Of a stretch of DNA of 64,000 nt, positions 19,264 through 28,667 are shown piece by piece; positions within the stretch are counted from its first letter, which is position 1; each line of letters opens with the position of its first letter. This DNA comes from Desulforamulus hydrothermalis Lam5 = DSM 18033 (GTDB taxonomy: Bacteria > Bacillota > Desulfotomaculia > Desulfotomaculales > Desulfotomaculaceae), in NCBI RefSeq assembly GCF_000315365.1, contig NZ_CAOS01000004.1, positions 51,759 through 115,758 on the forward strand, given 5' to 3'. A model generated the notes under the pieces. It was not told the DNA's origin and searched no databases. It saw only the letters and a program-made list of their open reading frames with translations. Position numbers and translations under genes: made by a program.

Positions 19264-22200
19264 GTTACAACCATTGCCCGATAAACAAGGGGACTGAAAT
19301 AATTCTAGTTCGTTAAAAAGGCAAATACCATTTTGCGTTACAACCATTGCCCGATAAACAAGGGGACTGAAATTTTATTGAAAAGAAAGTAGATAAACAA
19401 AAAGAAAAACAAGTTACAACCATTGCCCGATAAACAAGGGGACTGAAATTGATTTAAAATTAACATATTATACACTCCTTTTTTAAGTTACAACCATTGC
19501 CCGATAAACAAGGGGACTGAAATACAATATTAATAACAACAATATATTTCAGTTTTTACTGTTACAACCATTGCCCGATAAACAAGGGGACTGAAATATG
19601 TATTTTTTTGTTGTTATTATCTAACCATTGCGTTACAACCATTGCCCGATAAACAAGGGGACTGAAATACATAGTGCCAGCGGGAGACGATTTTGCCGAC
19701 CTTCTTGTTACAACCATTGCCCGATAAACAAGGGGACTGAAATGAAGAATTACAAGATAGAATTAATGATTATTCTTTAAGTTACAACCATTGCCCGATA
19801 AACAAGGGGACTGAAATAAGTCTGAACATACAACTTGATCTTGTTCTGCCCACTCGTGTTACAACCATTGCCCGATAAACAAGGGGACTGAAATCCAATA
19901 GCTTTTGCGTAGTTGTCTTGCCGCCCAGCTCGGTTACAACCATTGCCCGATAAACAAGGGGACTGAAATCCTTTTATATTAACATTTGCAAACTATTTGC
20001 ATATTTGTTACAACCATTGCCCGATAAACAAGGGGACTGAAATGAAAAGAAAAGTAAATGTTCAAATAGTTCAAGTGGATTTGTTACAACCATTGCCCGA
20101 TAAACAAGGGGACTGAAATGAAAAGAAAAGTAAATGTTCAAATAGTTCAAGTGGATTTGTTACAACCATTGCCCGATAAACAAGGGGACTGAAATTAGAA
20201 ACAGTAAAAGTAACTGTGCCAATAGATAAGTTACAACCATTGCCCGATAAACAAGGGGACTGAAATAAAAAAGTATTTGATAAATTTTATGCAATCACGT
20301 GTGGGTTACAACCATTGCCCGATAAACAAGGGGACTGAAATAAATGTGGCAGAACAGAGGAACCAGGTTACACATACCCTGTTACAACCATTGCCCGATA
20401 AACAAGGGGACTGAAATAAAACATATTCAACTTCTATATTATGAAATCTATGATGTTACAACCATTGCCCGATAAACAAGGGGACTGAAATATAAAATCC
20501 TTTTTGTTTAGTTTTCATATATTTAACATGTTACAACCATTGCCCGATAAACAAGGGGACTGAAATGTGAGATAGACAAGCTGCTTGCAGACGAAACCAT
20601 CAGTTACAACCATTGCCCGATAAACAAGGGGACTGAAATATCATTGTTTCCCCCTCCACATATAATACCTATATGCGTTACAACCATTGCCCGATAAACA
20701 AGGGGACTGAAATAATCTTGGGGTCGTAACCTGATCGGCAACTTCATGCGGTTACAACCATTGCCCGATAAACAAGGGGACTGAAATAAGGAGGTTAATG
20801 CTATGCAAGATATCATCTTTAATGTTACAACCATTGCCCGATAAACAAGGGGACTGAAATCTTCACAGCGTCCTTTAGGGCCTTGTGAAGAACGTTAGTT
20901 ACAACCATTGCCCGATAAACAAGGGGACTGAAATCTGAGGGTAAAGTCGGGTTGCGAATTAGTCTCAATAAGTTACAACCATTGCCCGATAAACAAGGGG
21001 ACTGAAATAAGTAGATATCAGAAGTTAAGACGCTGCGGACAGAAGTTACAACCATTGCCCGATAAACAAGGGGACTGAAATATACATACAACATCAAGAA
21101 GTCAGAAGTGCTTGGAAGCGTTACAACCATTGCCCGATAAACAAGGGGACTGAAATATGAAGGGTTTTAAGCCTTTCACATTTTCTGCGACCGTTACAAC
21201 CATTGCCCGATAAACAAGGGGACTGAAATTGTAGACATCTGCGGTGAGTAAAGCTCGGTAGTATTCGTTACAACCATTGCCCGATAAACAAGGGGACTGA
21301 AATATACCGGCAGTGAAGTGGCTGCAGTCAAGAATATGAGGTTACAACCATTGCCCGATAAACAAGGGGACTGAAATTTTAAAGATTCAGCTCCACTAAG
21401 AAAAGCAGCTGTAATGTTACAACCATTGCCCGATAAACAAGGGGACTGAAATACCTAGGTTTCACCCTGCTGCACCGGAGGCTGTTGCGTTACAACCATT
21501 GCCCGATAAACAAGGGGACTGAAATTTGAGAGACCCCCTTTTTCGCCTAGTTATCTCCGATAGTTACAACCATTGCCCGATAAACAAGGGGACTGAAATA
21601 TAATATACCTCTGCCATTTACAGCACCCCCTTCGCTAGGTTACAACCATTGCCCGATAAACAAGGGGACTGAAATAGAAAAGCTAGCACTTCTTGGCGAG
21701 CTATCATAGTAAGTTACAACCATTGCCCGATAAACAAGGGGACTGAAATAGTTAGCGACGACGTCGCGAAGAATCAAGCGATACCCGTTACAACCATTGC
21801 CCGATAAACAAGGGGACTGAAATTCGACGCAACATCAACAGCCCTTGAGCGTAAGGCGTTACAACCATTGCCCGATAAACAAGGGGACTGAAATAACTGG
21901 CAGTAATCCTCAATGAAGCAAGCGTTTACCGTTACAACCATTGCCCGATAAACAAGGGGACTGAAATGTGGAAGTCTGTTCCACTAATTTGCAGAGGGTA
22001 TAATGTTACAACCATTGCCCGATAAACAAGGGGACTGAAATTATCGTTGAAGCGCTTAATGTAGGCTTCTTTGAATCGGTTACAACCATTGCCCGATAAA
22101 CAAGGGGACTGAAATATGGCTAACGTATCTATTGACCGACTGGCCGCCGAGATCGTTACAACCATTGCCCGATAAACAAGGGGACTGAAATATATTAGTC

Positions 22201-23884
22201 GGTCCCCAAGGAATAGGTAAAAGTACCTGTTACAACCATTGCCCGATAAACAAGGGGACTGAAATGAAGTGCGCATGGCCGTTCACAAGATTGCGGATTT
22301 GGTTACAACCATTGCCCGATAAACAAGGGGACTGAAATAATTGGTCCTTGGAGCTATATCAACAAGCTAACAAGCGTTACAACCATTGCCCGATAAACAA
22401 GGGGACTGAAATAAAGAACTCTTTGCCGCCCAGGGATTCCCCAAGAGTTGTTACAACCATTGCCCGATAAACAAGGGGACTGAAATTTTCAAGAGACTGC
22501 TTGGCTGAAAGCATCATCAGGCGTTACAACCATTGCCCGATAAACAAGGGGACTGAAATTTTAAGAAATATTGTCGAAGTCTGACGCCTTCAACAGGGTT
22601 ACAACCATTGCCCGATAAACAAGGGGACTGAAATCAACAAGGCTGAAAAGAGGTTTAACGATGGTGCTGAAGTTACAACCATTGCCCGATAAACAAGGGG
22701 ACTGAAATTTCTGCCTGGCGTACTTCTGGACCATCCGGTTAAGCCGTTACAACCATTGCCCGATAAACAAGGGGACTGAAATAAACTGTAGCACGTTGCC
22801 TGCTCTGATAATCCGCGGGTTACAACCATTGCCCGATAAACAAGGGGACTGAAATGCCGCCGAGAATGCGGCCGATTTCATCGAGGCGAGTTACAACCAT
22901 TGCCCGATAAACAAGGGGACTGAAATTAACAATCGTCCTGGCTGGGTTGCCGGACAAAAAATATGTTACAACCATTGCCCGATAAACAAGGGGACTGAAA
23001 TCGAAAGGGCCGTCCACTTTCCCGTCGTTGGCTTTTACGTTACAACCATTGCCCGATAAACAAGGGGACTGAAATGCTCTAGGCGGTCCATTAGCTTGTC
23101 CTCCCCTCAAGCGGTTACAACCATTGCCCGATAAACAAGGGGACTGAAATTTCCGCGATATTCTTCCACTGCTTGCTGCATCCCCAGGGGTTACAACCAT
23201 TGCCCGATAAACAAGGGGACTGAAATTCCTGTGTCTATGCCTTCCTGTTACAACCTCCTGTGTTACAACCATTGCCCGATAAACAAGGGGACTGAAATAT
23301 GATGTCACCTCACACATATGTTTGGTTTATGGGGTTACAACCATTGCCCGATAAACAAGGGGACTGAAATACAAACTCTGCCAGAGGCCCTACGGCTGGC
23401 CGCTGAGTTACAACCATTGCCCGATAAACAAGGGGACTGAAATTTAGGTCCAACCAAAAGCCCGTGGCTGTGTCAATGTAGTTACAACCATTGCCCGATA
23501 AACAAGGGGACTGAAATCTGTATTGACTCTGCCCGGGTCTATGCCCATTATTGGTTACAACCATTGTCCGATAAACAAGGGGACTGAAATGTTTAATTAG
23601 TTGAATCTCTTTTGCAACTTCTGAGTTACAACCATTGCCCGATAAACAAGGGGACTGAAATTATATAGCAACCTTTCTCTTGCCCCGGCCTTAGTATTGT
23701 TACAACCATTGCCCGATAAACAAGGGGACTGAAATTTCTACCTCAGATTCGGGAATACGAATACGGCCGGATTGTTACAACCATTGCCCGATAAACAAGG
23801 GGACTGAAATGCGGTGGCTGTGTTCTGGTGTCATAAAGTTTAACGCCGTTACAACCATTGCCCGATAAACAAGGGGACTGAAAG
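19264..23884 (+). CRISPR. CRISPR array, 63 repeats and 62 spacers
   Basis: I count 63 copies of a 37-base repeat beginning GTTACAACCATTGCCCG, continuing ATAAACAAGG and ending GGACTGAAAT. Spacing is 71-77 bases, so spacers are 34-40 bases. Nearly all copies are identical. The copy at 23554 has CCATTGTCCG instead of CCATTGCCCG, and the last, at 23848, ends AAAG instead of AAAT. The last 8 bases, ACTGAAAT, resemble the usual Cas6-generated 5' handle, so the array is read on the plus strand. CCC and GGGG inside the repeat can form only a weak stem. The spacers at 20044-20082 and 20120-20158 are identical. No spacer could be matched to anything without a search. Confidence 0.99.
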
Positions 23885-24068
23885 AACAATTTTCTGTCTG
23901 TGGGAATAAATTTACTTGTTAATGATCTTGCTGATAAATTTTCGCCTTTTACAATCTGTGTAATATAATTGTTACTTCGTCAAAAAACGACAGAATATTT
24001 AAACAAAATATGGAGGATTTTTTAAATAAAAACTTGAATTTGTCAAGAAAAGTATTCGGGGGCGTAAC
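23885..24068 (+). promoter_or_regulatory. Intergenic region between array and csm genes, possible promoter
   Basis: This 184-base A+T-rich stretch separates the last repeat from csm1. A TATAAT hexamer at 23964-23969 could serve as a -10 box, but the sequence 17 bases upstream (TTCGCC) is a poor -35. GGGGGCG precedes the csm1 ATG. No coding potential is seen. Confidence 0.35.
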
Positions 24069-26528
24069 ATGAATAAAGAATACCAAACAATCCTATTAGC
24101 AGGGCTATTGCATGATATTGGTAAGTTTTTGCAAAAGGGCGATTTTGCCAAATCCCTTAAAGTATCAGGCAAGCATCCGGCGTTATCGGCTGGTTTTGTT
24201 AAAGCATGGTCCTTGGTATTCGAAAAAGTAACAGACGTACAATTATTAATTGAGCTGGTACAACGCCATCATGAATCACATATTTTTCCGTCTGAACTTT
24301 TGGTGCAACAGGCTGACCCTAAAATCAGACCACTGGCTTATTTGATTAGTACCGCAGATAATTACTCTTCCGCTGAGCGAGGAGAACAGTCGGGCGAATA
24401 TAGGGATTATAAAACTGTTCCCTTGGCCTCAGTTTTTGCCCGTTTAAAGTTAAATCACTCTACCCCGGAAGTTTATCACTACAAGCTGCATACACTCAAC
24501 CCTGTTAATGCTTTCCCTAAATCATTTAAAACGCTGGATCTACAACAAACAAATAAATATTTAAATGCCTTTGGCGAGGAATTTAAAACATTGGCCACCA
24601 GTATTAACTTGGCTGAATTTAACTGCCTGTTTACTCATCTGCTGGCCTTATTGCAACGCTATACTTGGTGTATTCCTTCAAACACACAGGAAACATTACC
24701 AGATATTTCATTATTTGATCATCTGCGTACTACCAGCGCTATAGCTGCTTGTCTGTACCGCTATCACGAAGAAAAAGATTCATTAAAAAATGAACAGGCA
24801 ATAACTGATAAAAAAGAAAATAAATTTCGTATTATTGTTGGAGATATTTCAGGCATCCAGAATTATATTTTTGATATTGCCAATATAGGTGTAGGCGGAG
24901 TGGCTAAACGGTTAAGGGCAAGGTCATTTTTCCTTAACATGTTAAGCGAGATTATAAGTCACAGATTAATAGAAATTTTTGGTTTGCCAATAACCAATGT
25001 AGTTATGTCTTCAGGCGGTAAATTTTATGTTCTTGTTCCTAATATATCGGGTTCAGAACAAAAAATTGTTAAGTGGCAAAACGAACTTGATCAATGGTCA
25101 GTTAACGAATTCAATGGTGAAATTGTTATAAACTTAGCCCAAACAACTTTTAACGGTCAGGCTTTTTGTGATTTTGGAGGCATTTTGGCTGAGTTGTCGG
25201 AAGAATTAAACCATAGAAAACGCACACCACTCAAAGGTTACCTGGTTAATAACGGTACATGGGCCAGTGAACAATTTGTAATAAATTTGTCGCAGACAGC
25301 TACTGAATTGTGTCGAAGCTGTAATAAAAGAACTGTTTCTTATTCAGCAAGAAGCCATGACGATTTATGCTGGCATTGTCAGCGTGACCTGCATATGGGC
25401 AGTTTGTTGCCAAGTACCGAATATATTGCTTTCACCCGCAGCAATGTGCCTGCCCAATACAAGAGAAATACTTTTCATATTTACGAAAACTACAGTATTT
25501 CACTTTTTTCTCATGTACCGGCAAAGGATTACCCGGCTTATCTTGTTTACAAACTAACTGGTTCGGAGGTTGGGGAGATAGCAAACCACCCGGCTTTACC
25601 CAGATTTACGGCAAATTATATACCTCTCGCCCATGAGGATAACTGTAGTAATTGTCTTGGTTGCCAAGACGAACAGCCTTCTCCCGGTCAACCGTTATAC
25701 TTTGATTGCTTGGCTAACCGGGCGAGGGGCCGTAAATTATTAGGCTATCTGAAGGCTGATGTAGATAACCTAGGGCAATTATTTGTTTTCGGCCTTCGCA
25801 ATCAACAAGCCGACAGAAACAGCATTTCCAGGATTGCTACCATGAGCCGCATGCTTGATTTATTCTTTTCCGGCCGGGTAGAACAGTTATTGAACAATCA
25901 GTTTAATAACTGTTATACGGTTTTCTCCGGTGGCGATGACCTATTAATTGTTGGGCCTTGGGATGAGATCATAAAACTAGCCATAAAGGTGCAAAAAGAG
26001 TTTTCAGAATTTACCAATAACAATACAAACATAACCCTTTCTGCCGCAGTAAGCTTATTAAAACCGGGCATACCGGTGTCAAGAAGCGTGGTAGTAGCTG
26101 AAAATGCACTGGAACAATCCAAAGAAACCGTACTTAAAGGAGAAACTGAAGGAAGAAACCAGTTAACATTTTTGGGCAGGACATGCAAATGGAGTAAAGC
26201 AGAACAACTATTGAATAGTGCTGAACGGTTGGCAGGCTGGGTAAACAATGACACCTTATCTACAGGTTTCGTGAGAAAACTTCTCGGACTCTTTAAAATT
26301 TATAAACTTTACTACGATAATGGTGATGCCCGGGGGCTCAAATATTTACCACTGCTTACATATACAGTGGCAAGATACTTCCCCCCGGCCAATGAATTTA
26401 CCAAAGATAAACTTAATGCAGATAAACTTAATGCGTTGCTGTGGACGCAAAACCTGAAAAACATTGACCACGAAGATTTAGTTTATTTAGATTTACTGGT
26501 CAAATATGCCCTATATGCAAAGGAGTGA
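24069..26528 (+). CDS. csm1: Cas10/Csm1, type III-A effector large subunit
   Basis: This 819-residue protein has an N-terminal HD domain (LLHDIGKFLQ, His15-Asp16) and a first Palm domain (RIIVGDISGIQNYIF, KRLRARSFFLNML). A zinc finger follows (CRSCNK then CWHC) and a second Palm with GGDD at residues 621-624 (VFSGGDDLLIV). The intact GGDD predicts synthesis of cyclic oligoadenylates on target RNA binding, and the intact HD predicts ssDNA cleavage. A second Cys-rich insert (CSNCLGC) lies near residue 530. It heads the module directly after the CRISPR array. Confidence 0.95.
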   Translation: MNKEYQTILLAGLLHDIGKFLQKGDFAKSLKVSGKHPALSAGFVKAWSLVFEKVTDVQLLIELVQRHHESHIFPSELLVQQADPKIRPLAYLISTADNYSSAERGEQSGEYRDYKTVPLASVFARLKLNHSTPEVYHYKLHTLNPVNAFPKSFKTLDLQQTNKYLNAFGEEFKTLATSINLAEFNCLFTHLLALLQRYTWCIPSNTQETLPDISLFDHLRTTSAIAACLYRYHEEKDSLKNEQAITDKKENKFRIIVGDISGIQNYIFDIANIGVGGVAKRLRARSFFLNMLSEIISHRLIEIFGLPITNVVMSSGGKFYVLVPNISGSEQKIVKWQNELDQWSVNEFNGEIVINLAQTTFNGQAFCDFGGILAELSEELNHRKRTPLKGYLVNNGTWASEQFVINLSQTATELCRSCNKRTVSYSARSHDDLCWHCQRDLHMGSLLPSTEYIAFTRSNVPAQYKRNTFHIYENYSISLFSHVPAKDYPAYLVYKLTGSEVGEIANHPALPRFTANYIPLAHEDNCSNCLGCQDEQPSPGQPLYFDCLANRARGRKLLGYLKADVDNLGQLFVFGLRNQQADRNSISRIATMSRMLDLFFSGRVEQLLNNQFNNCYTVFSGGDDLLIVGPWDEIIKLAIKVQKEFSEFTNNNTNITLSAAVSLLKPGIPVSRSVVVAENALEQSKETVLKGETEGRNQLTFLGRTCKWSKAEQLLNSAERLAGWVNNDTLSTGFVRKLLGLFKIYKLYYDNGDARGLKYLPLLTYTVARYFPPANEFTKDKLNADKLNALLWTQNLKNIDHEDLVYLDLLVKYALYAKE

Positions 26529-26532
26529 TTGT

Positions 26533-27072
26533 ATGGGTAATTGCCGTATCTGCGGAAAGAAAACCTTGGGAGATTACCAGTACTGTATACAGTGTAATCC
26601 CCGAGAAACCCCCAAAAAGCAGCAGGGAGGAACGGTCGATCGTCATTACAGCCAAGTCAATGTTAACGCCAGACTAAAACCTGATTACTTAAAAGAAGGA
26701 TATTATAACGATCAGGGGTATTTAAGGAAAGAAATATTCACAAAAGAAGCCGAGATGGTGGCAGGCGTGCTGGCAGCCGGCGGTATGACAAGCGCTTCCC
26801 TCAGACGATTTTATAACAAATTAAGAGATATATATACCAGATATAAAGATAATAAAAACTTTGATGAAATAAAACCAGATTTATACAAGTTTTACCCCAA
26901 TGCTAATTACGCTGTCAGGAGAAAAACTGCAACTGTGCCAGAAGCATTTCTTATTTTTATAAATACTAATGTAGCATTGGCCGAGCAAAGCCCGAGGAAC
27001 TTAATTGGGTTTGTTGAACATTTTCAGAGCGTGGTGGCCTACTTTAAAGATAATGAGGGTAGGAGGAACTAA
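26533..27072 (+). CDS. csm2: Csm2-like small subunit with N-terminal zinc ribbon
   Basis: The C-terminal 130 residues match Csm2, the small helical subunit of the Csm complex: YLRKEIFTKEAEMVAGVLA, SASLRRFYNKLRDIY, and a terminal NLIGFVEHFQSVVAYF helix. In front is a short zinc-ribbon-like segment, CRICGKKTLGDYQYCIQC, not part of the minimal Csm2 fold, joined by a Lys/Gln-rich linker. ATG 26533 follows AAAGGAGTG at good spacing; an in-frame ATG at 26506 overlaps csm1. Length from 26533 is 179 residues. Confidence 0.85.
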   Translation: MGNCRICGKKTLGDYQYCIQCNPRETPKKQQGGTVDRHYSQVNVNARLKPDYLKEGYYNDQGYLRKEIFTKEAEMVAGVLAAGGMTSASLRRFYNKLRDIYTRYKDNKNFDEIKPDLYKFYPNANYAVRRKTATVPEAFLIFINTNVALAEQSPRNLIGFVEHFQSVVAYFKDNEGRRN

Positions 27073-27074
27073 TC

Positions 27075-27728
27075 ATGGAACTTATCAAATATGTAACGAT
27101 TAAAGGAATCATATTGTGCGAGACCGGCCTACGGATTGGCGGTTCTAACGACGATATTGAAATCGGCGGCAATGATAATCCTATTATCCGTCATCCCCTA
27201 ACTGGTTTGCCTTATATTCCCGGCTCGTCTTTAAAGGGGAAAATGCGTGCCTTGTTAGAGTTAAGACATTCTTCAAAAACTCAAGAAACCGGAGAACCAT
27301 GCACCTGTGGCAACTGTCAGGTGTGCAGGATTTTTGGTACTCATAAAGCTAAAGAGAGCAAGTTGGGGCCGACCCGTATTATCGTAAGAGATGCTAACTT
27401 AACTGCCGAATGGATTGAAGAATTAAAGGTGGCCAACCGGGACAAAGGAATCTTTTTTTCTGAAGTGAAGTACGAAAATCTGGTTAACCGAAAAACTGGT
27501 AAAGCAAACCACCCTAGACCTAATGAACGGGTGCCTGCCGGGACGGAATTTAATTTTGAAATAGTGTTGAAAATTTTTAACCAAGATAGTGAAAAAGACA
27601 TGCTAAATTTTGTTAAAGAGGGTTTAGGCTTGATTGAAAAGGATTATCTGGGTGCTTGCGGTTCCAGAGGGTATGGCAAGGTTCGTTTTATTAACCTTAC
27701 CCTGGATAACGAACCACTTGAGTTATAA
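27075..27728 (+). CDS. csm3: Csm3, type III-A backbone RNase subunit
   Basis: This 217-residue Cas7-family RAMP has the Csm3 signature. GLRIGGSNDDIEIGGNDNP carries the aspartates that include the target-RNA cleavage residue. GLPYIPGSSLKGKMRALLE follows, then a zinc site CTCGNCQVCRIFG and a C-terminal GACGSRGYGKVRF glycine-rich loop. Several copies line the crRNA and cut bound RNA every six bases. It starts two bases after the csm2 stop. Confidence 0.95.
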   Translation: MELIKYVTIKGIILCETGLRIGGSNDDIEIGGNDNPIIRHPLTGLPYIPGSSLKGKMRALLELRHSSKTQETGEPCTCGNCQVCRIFGTHKAKESKLGPTRIIVRDANLTAEWIEELKVANRDKGIFFSEVKYENLVNRKTGKANHPRPNERVPAGTEFNFEIVLKIFNQDSEKDMLNFVKEGLGLIEKDYLGACGSRGYGKVRFINLTLDNEPLEL

Positions 27729-27741
27729 GAGGGGAAGAACT

Positions 27742-28665
27742 GTGGAAATTTACCGCATAAAAATACAACCCAAAGGCAGTTTTATCACACCATTTCAGGC
27801 AGATGCCATCTTTGGCGGTCTTTGTTGGGTGATCAGGTATTTTAAGGGAAATGAATATCTAAAAACCATGCTTGGCGATTTCTGTGCGGGTCGTCCCTGG
27901 TTTGTTCTTTCCAACGCTTTTCCAGGAGATTTATTACCAAAACCCATGGTAAAGATGAAAAGAGCTGCTCCCGCCAGTTTTAAAGAAGAACTGAACCAGG
28001 CCCGAGAGGGTAAACGGCTGAAAAAGATTTTGTATCTGACACCTGCAGAATTTAACCAATTGGCTGCCGGTTCATTTTGCTCCATAGAAACTAAAAAGGC
28101 GCCAATTATTTTATCGGCTAATTTATATAACCAAATTAACCGCATAACTGGCTCTACACGTGAGGGTGGCCAACTTTATGAGTTGGAAGAAAGTTATTTG
28201 CATCCAGATTATAATTATTTTTCCGTCTATATAAAAGTAAAAGAAGTAGGTTTATTAGAATTGCTTTTAAATGTTTTTGAACAGTTAGGTAGTATGGGAT
28301 TTGGTAAGAGGAAATCAGTCGGCAAGGGTTGTTTCAATGTAATTGGAGTTGAGAAATATAATTTTAAAGCGGTAGAAAATGCCAATGCATTTATTAGCTT
28401 ATCGAATTTCGTGCCGGCACCCAGCGATCCGGTAGAAGGTAATTACAGCATACTGGTTAAATATGGTAAGTTGGGCGAACACCTGGCGATGTCGGGAAAC
28501 CCCTTTAAAAGCCCCCTGATCATGATAAAGGCAGGTTCTGTATTTCGAGCGAATGGACCGATCAAGCATTTCTACGGCCGGATGGTCGAGAATATTGCTC
28601 CCCAGCATGTACAGGTATTGCAATATGCCTTGGCCTTCAGTATTCCGGCCCGATGGGAGGATTAA
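27742..28665 (+). CDS. csm4: Csm4, type III-A 5'-handle-binding RAMP
   Basis: This 307-residue protein begins VEIYRIKIQPKGSFITPFQADAIFGGLCWVIRYF, the Csm4/Cas5-like N-terminus that holds the crRNA 5' tag. A conserved LPKPM segment follows near residue 70, with a C-terminal glycine-rich loop (GSMGFGKRKSVGKG). GTG 27742 follows AGGGGAAG. No csm5-like gene follows: the next start overlaps the last codons here. Confidence 0.88.
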   Translation: MEIYRIKIQPKGSFITPFQADAIFGGLCWVIRYFKGNEYLKTMLGDFCAGRPWFVLSNAFPGDLLPKPMVKMKRAAPASFKEELNQAREGKRLKKILYLTPAEFNQLAAGSFCSIETKKAPIILSANLYNQINRITGSTREGGQLYELEESYLHPDYNYFSVYIKVKEVGLLELLLNVFEQLGSMGFGKRKSVGKGCFNVIGVEKYNFKAVENANAFISLSNFVPAPSDPVEGNYSILVKYGKLGEHLAMSGNPFKSPLIMIKAGSVFRANGPIKHFYGRMVENIAPQHVQVLQYALAFSIPARWED

Positions 28666-28667
28666 AG

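Noticed and set aside
19561..19631. Spacers 4 and 5 as matching opposite strands of one protospacer
   Set aside because: Only about 12 low-complexity A/T-rich bases agree, which is expected by chance.
20788..20823. Spacer 21 as a self-targeting spacer against the leader, from a shared ATGCAAGATAT
   Set aside because: The match is about 11 bases only. The spacer does contain an AGGAGG-ATG-like segment, more likely a phage gene start.
20604..23564. Minus-strand open frames with repeated SPCLSGNGCN-like and FSPLVYRAMVVT-like peptides
   Set aside because: They are translations of the CRISPR repeats and spacers, with a period equal to the repeat unit.
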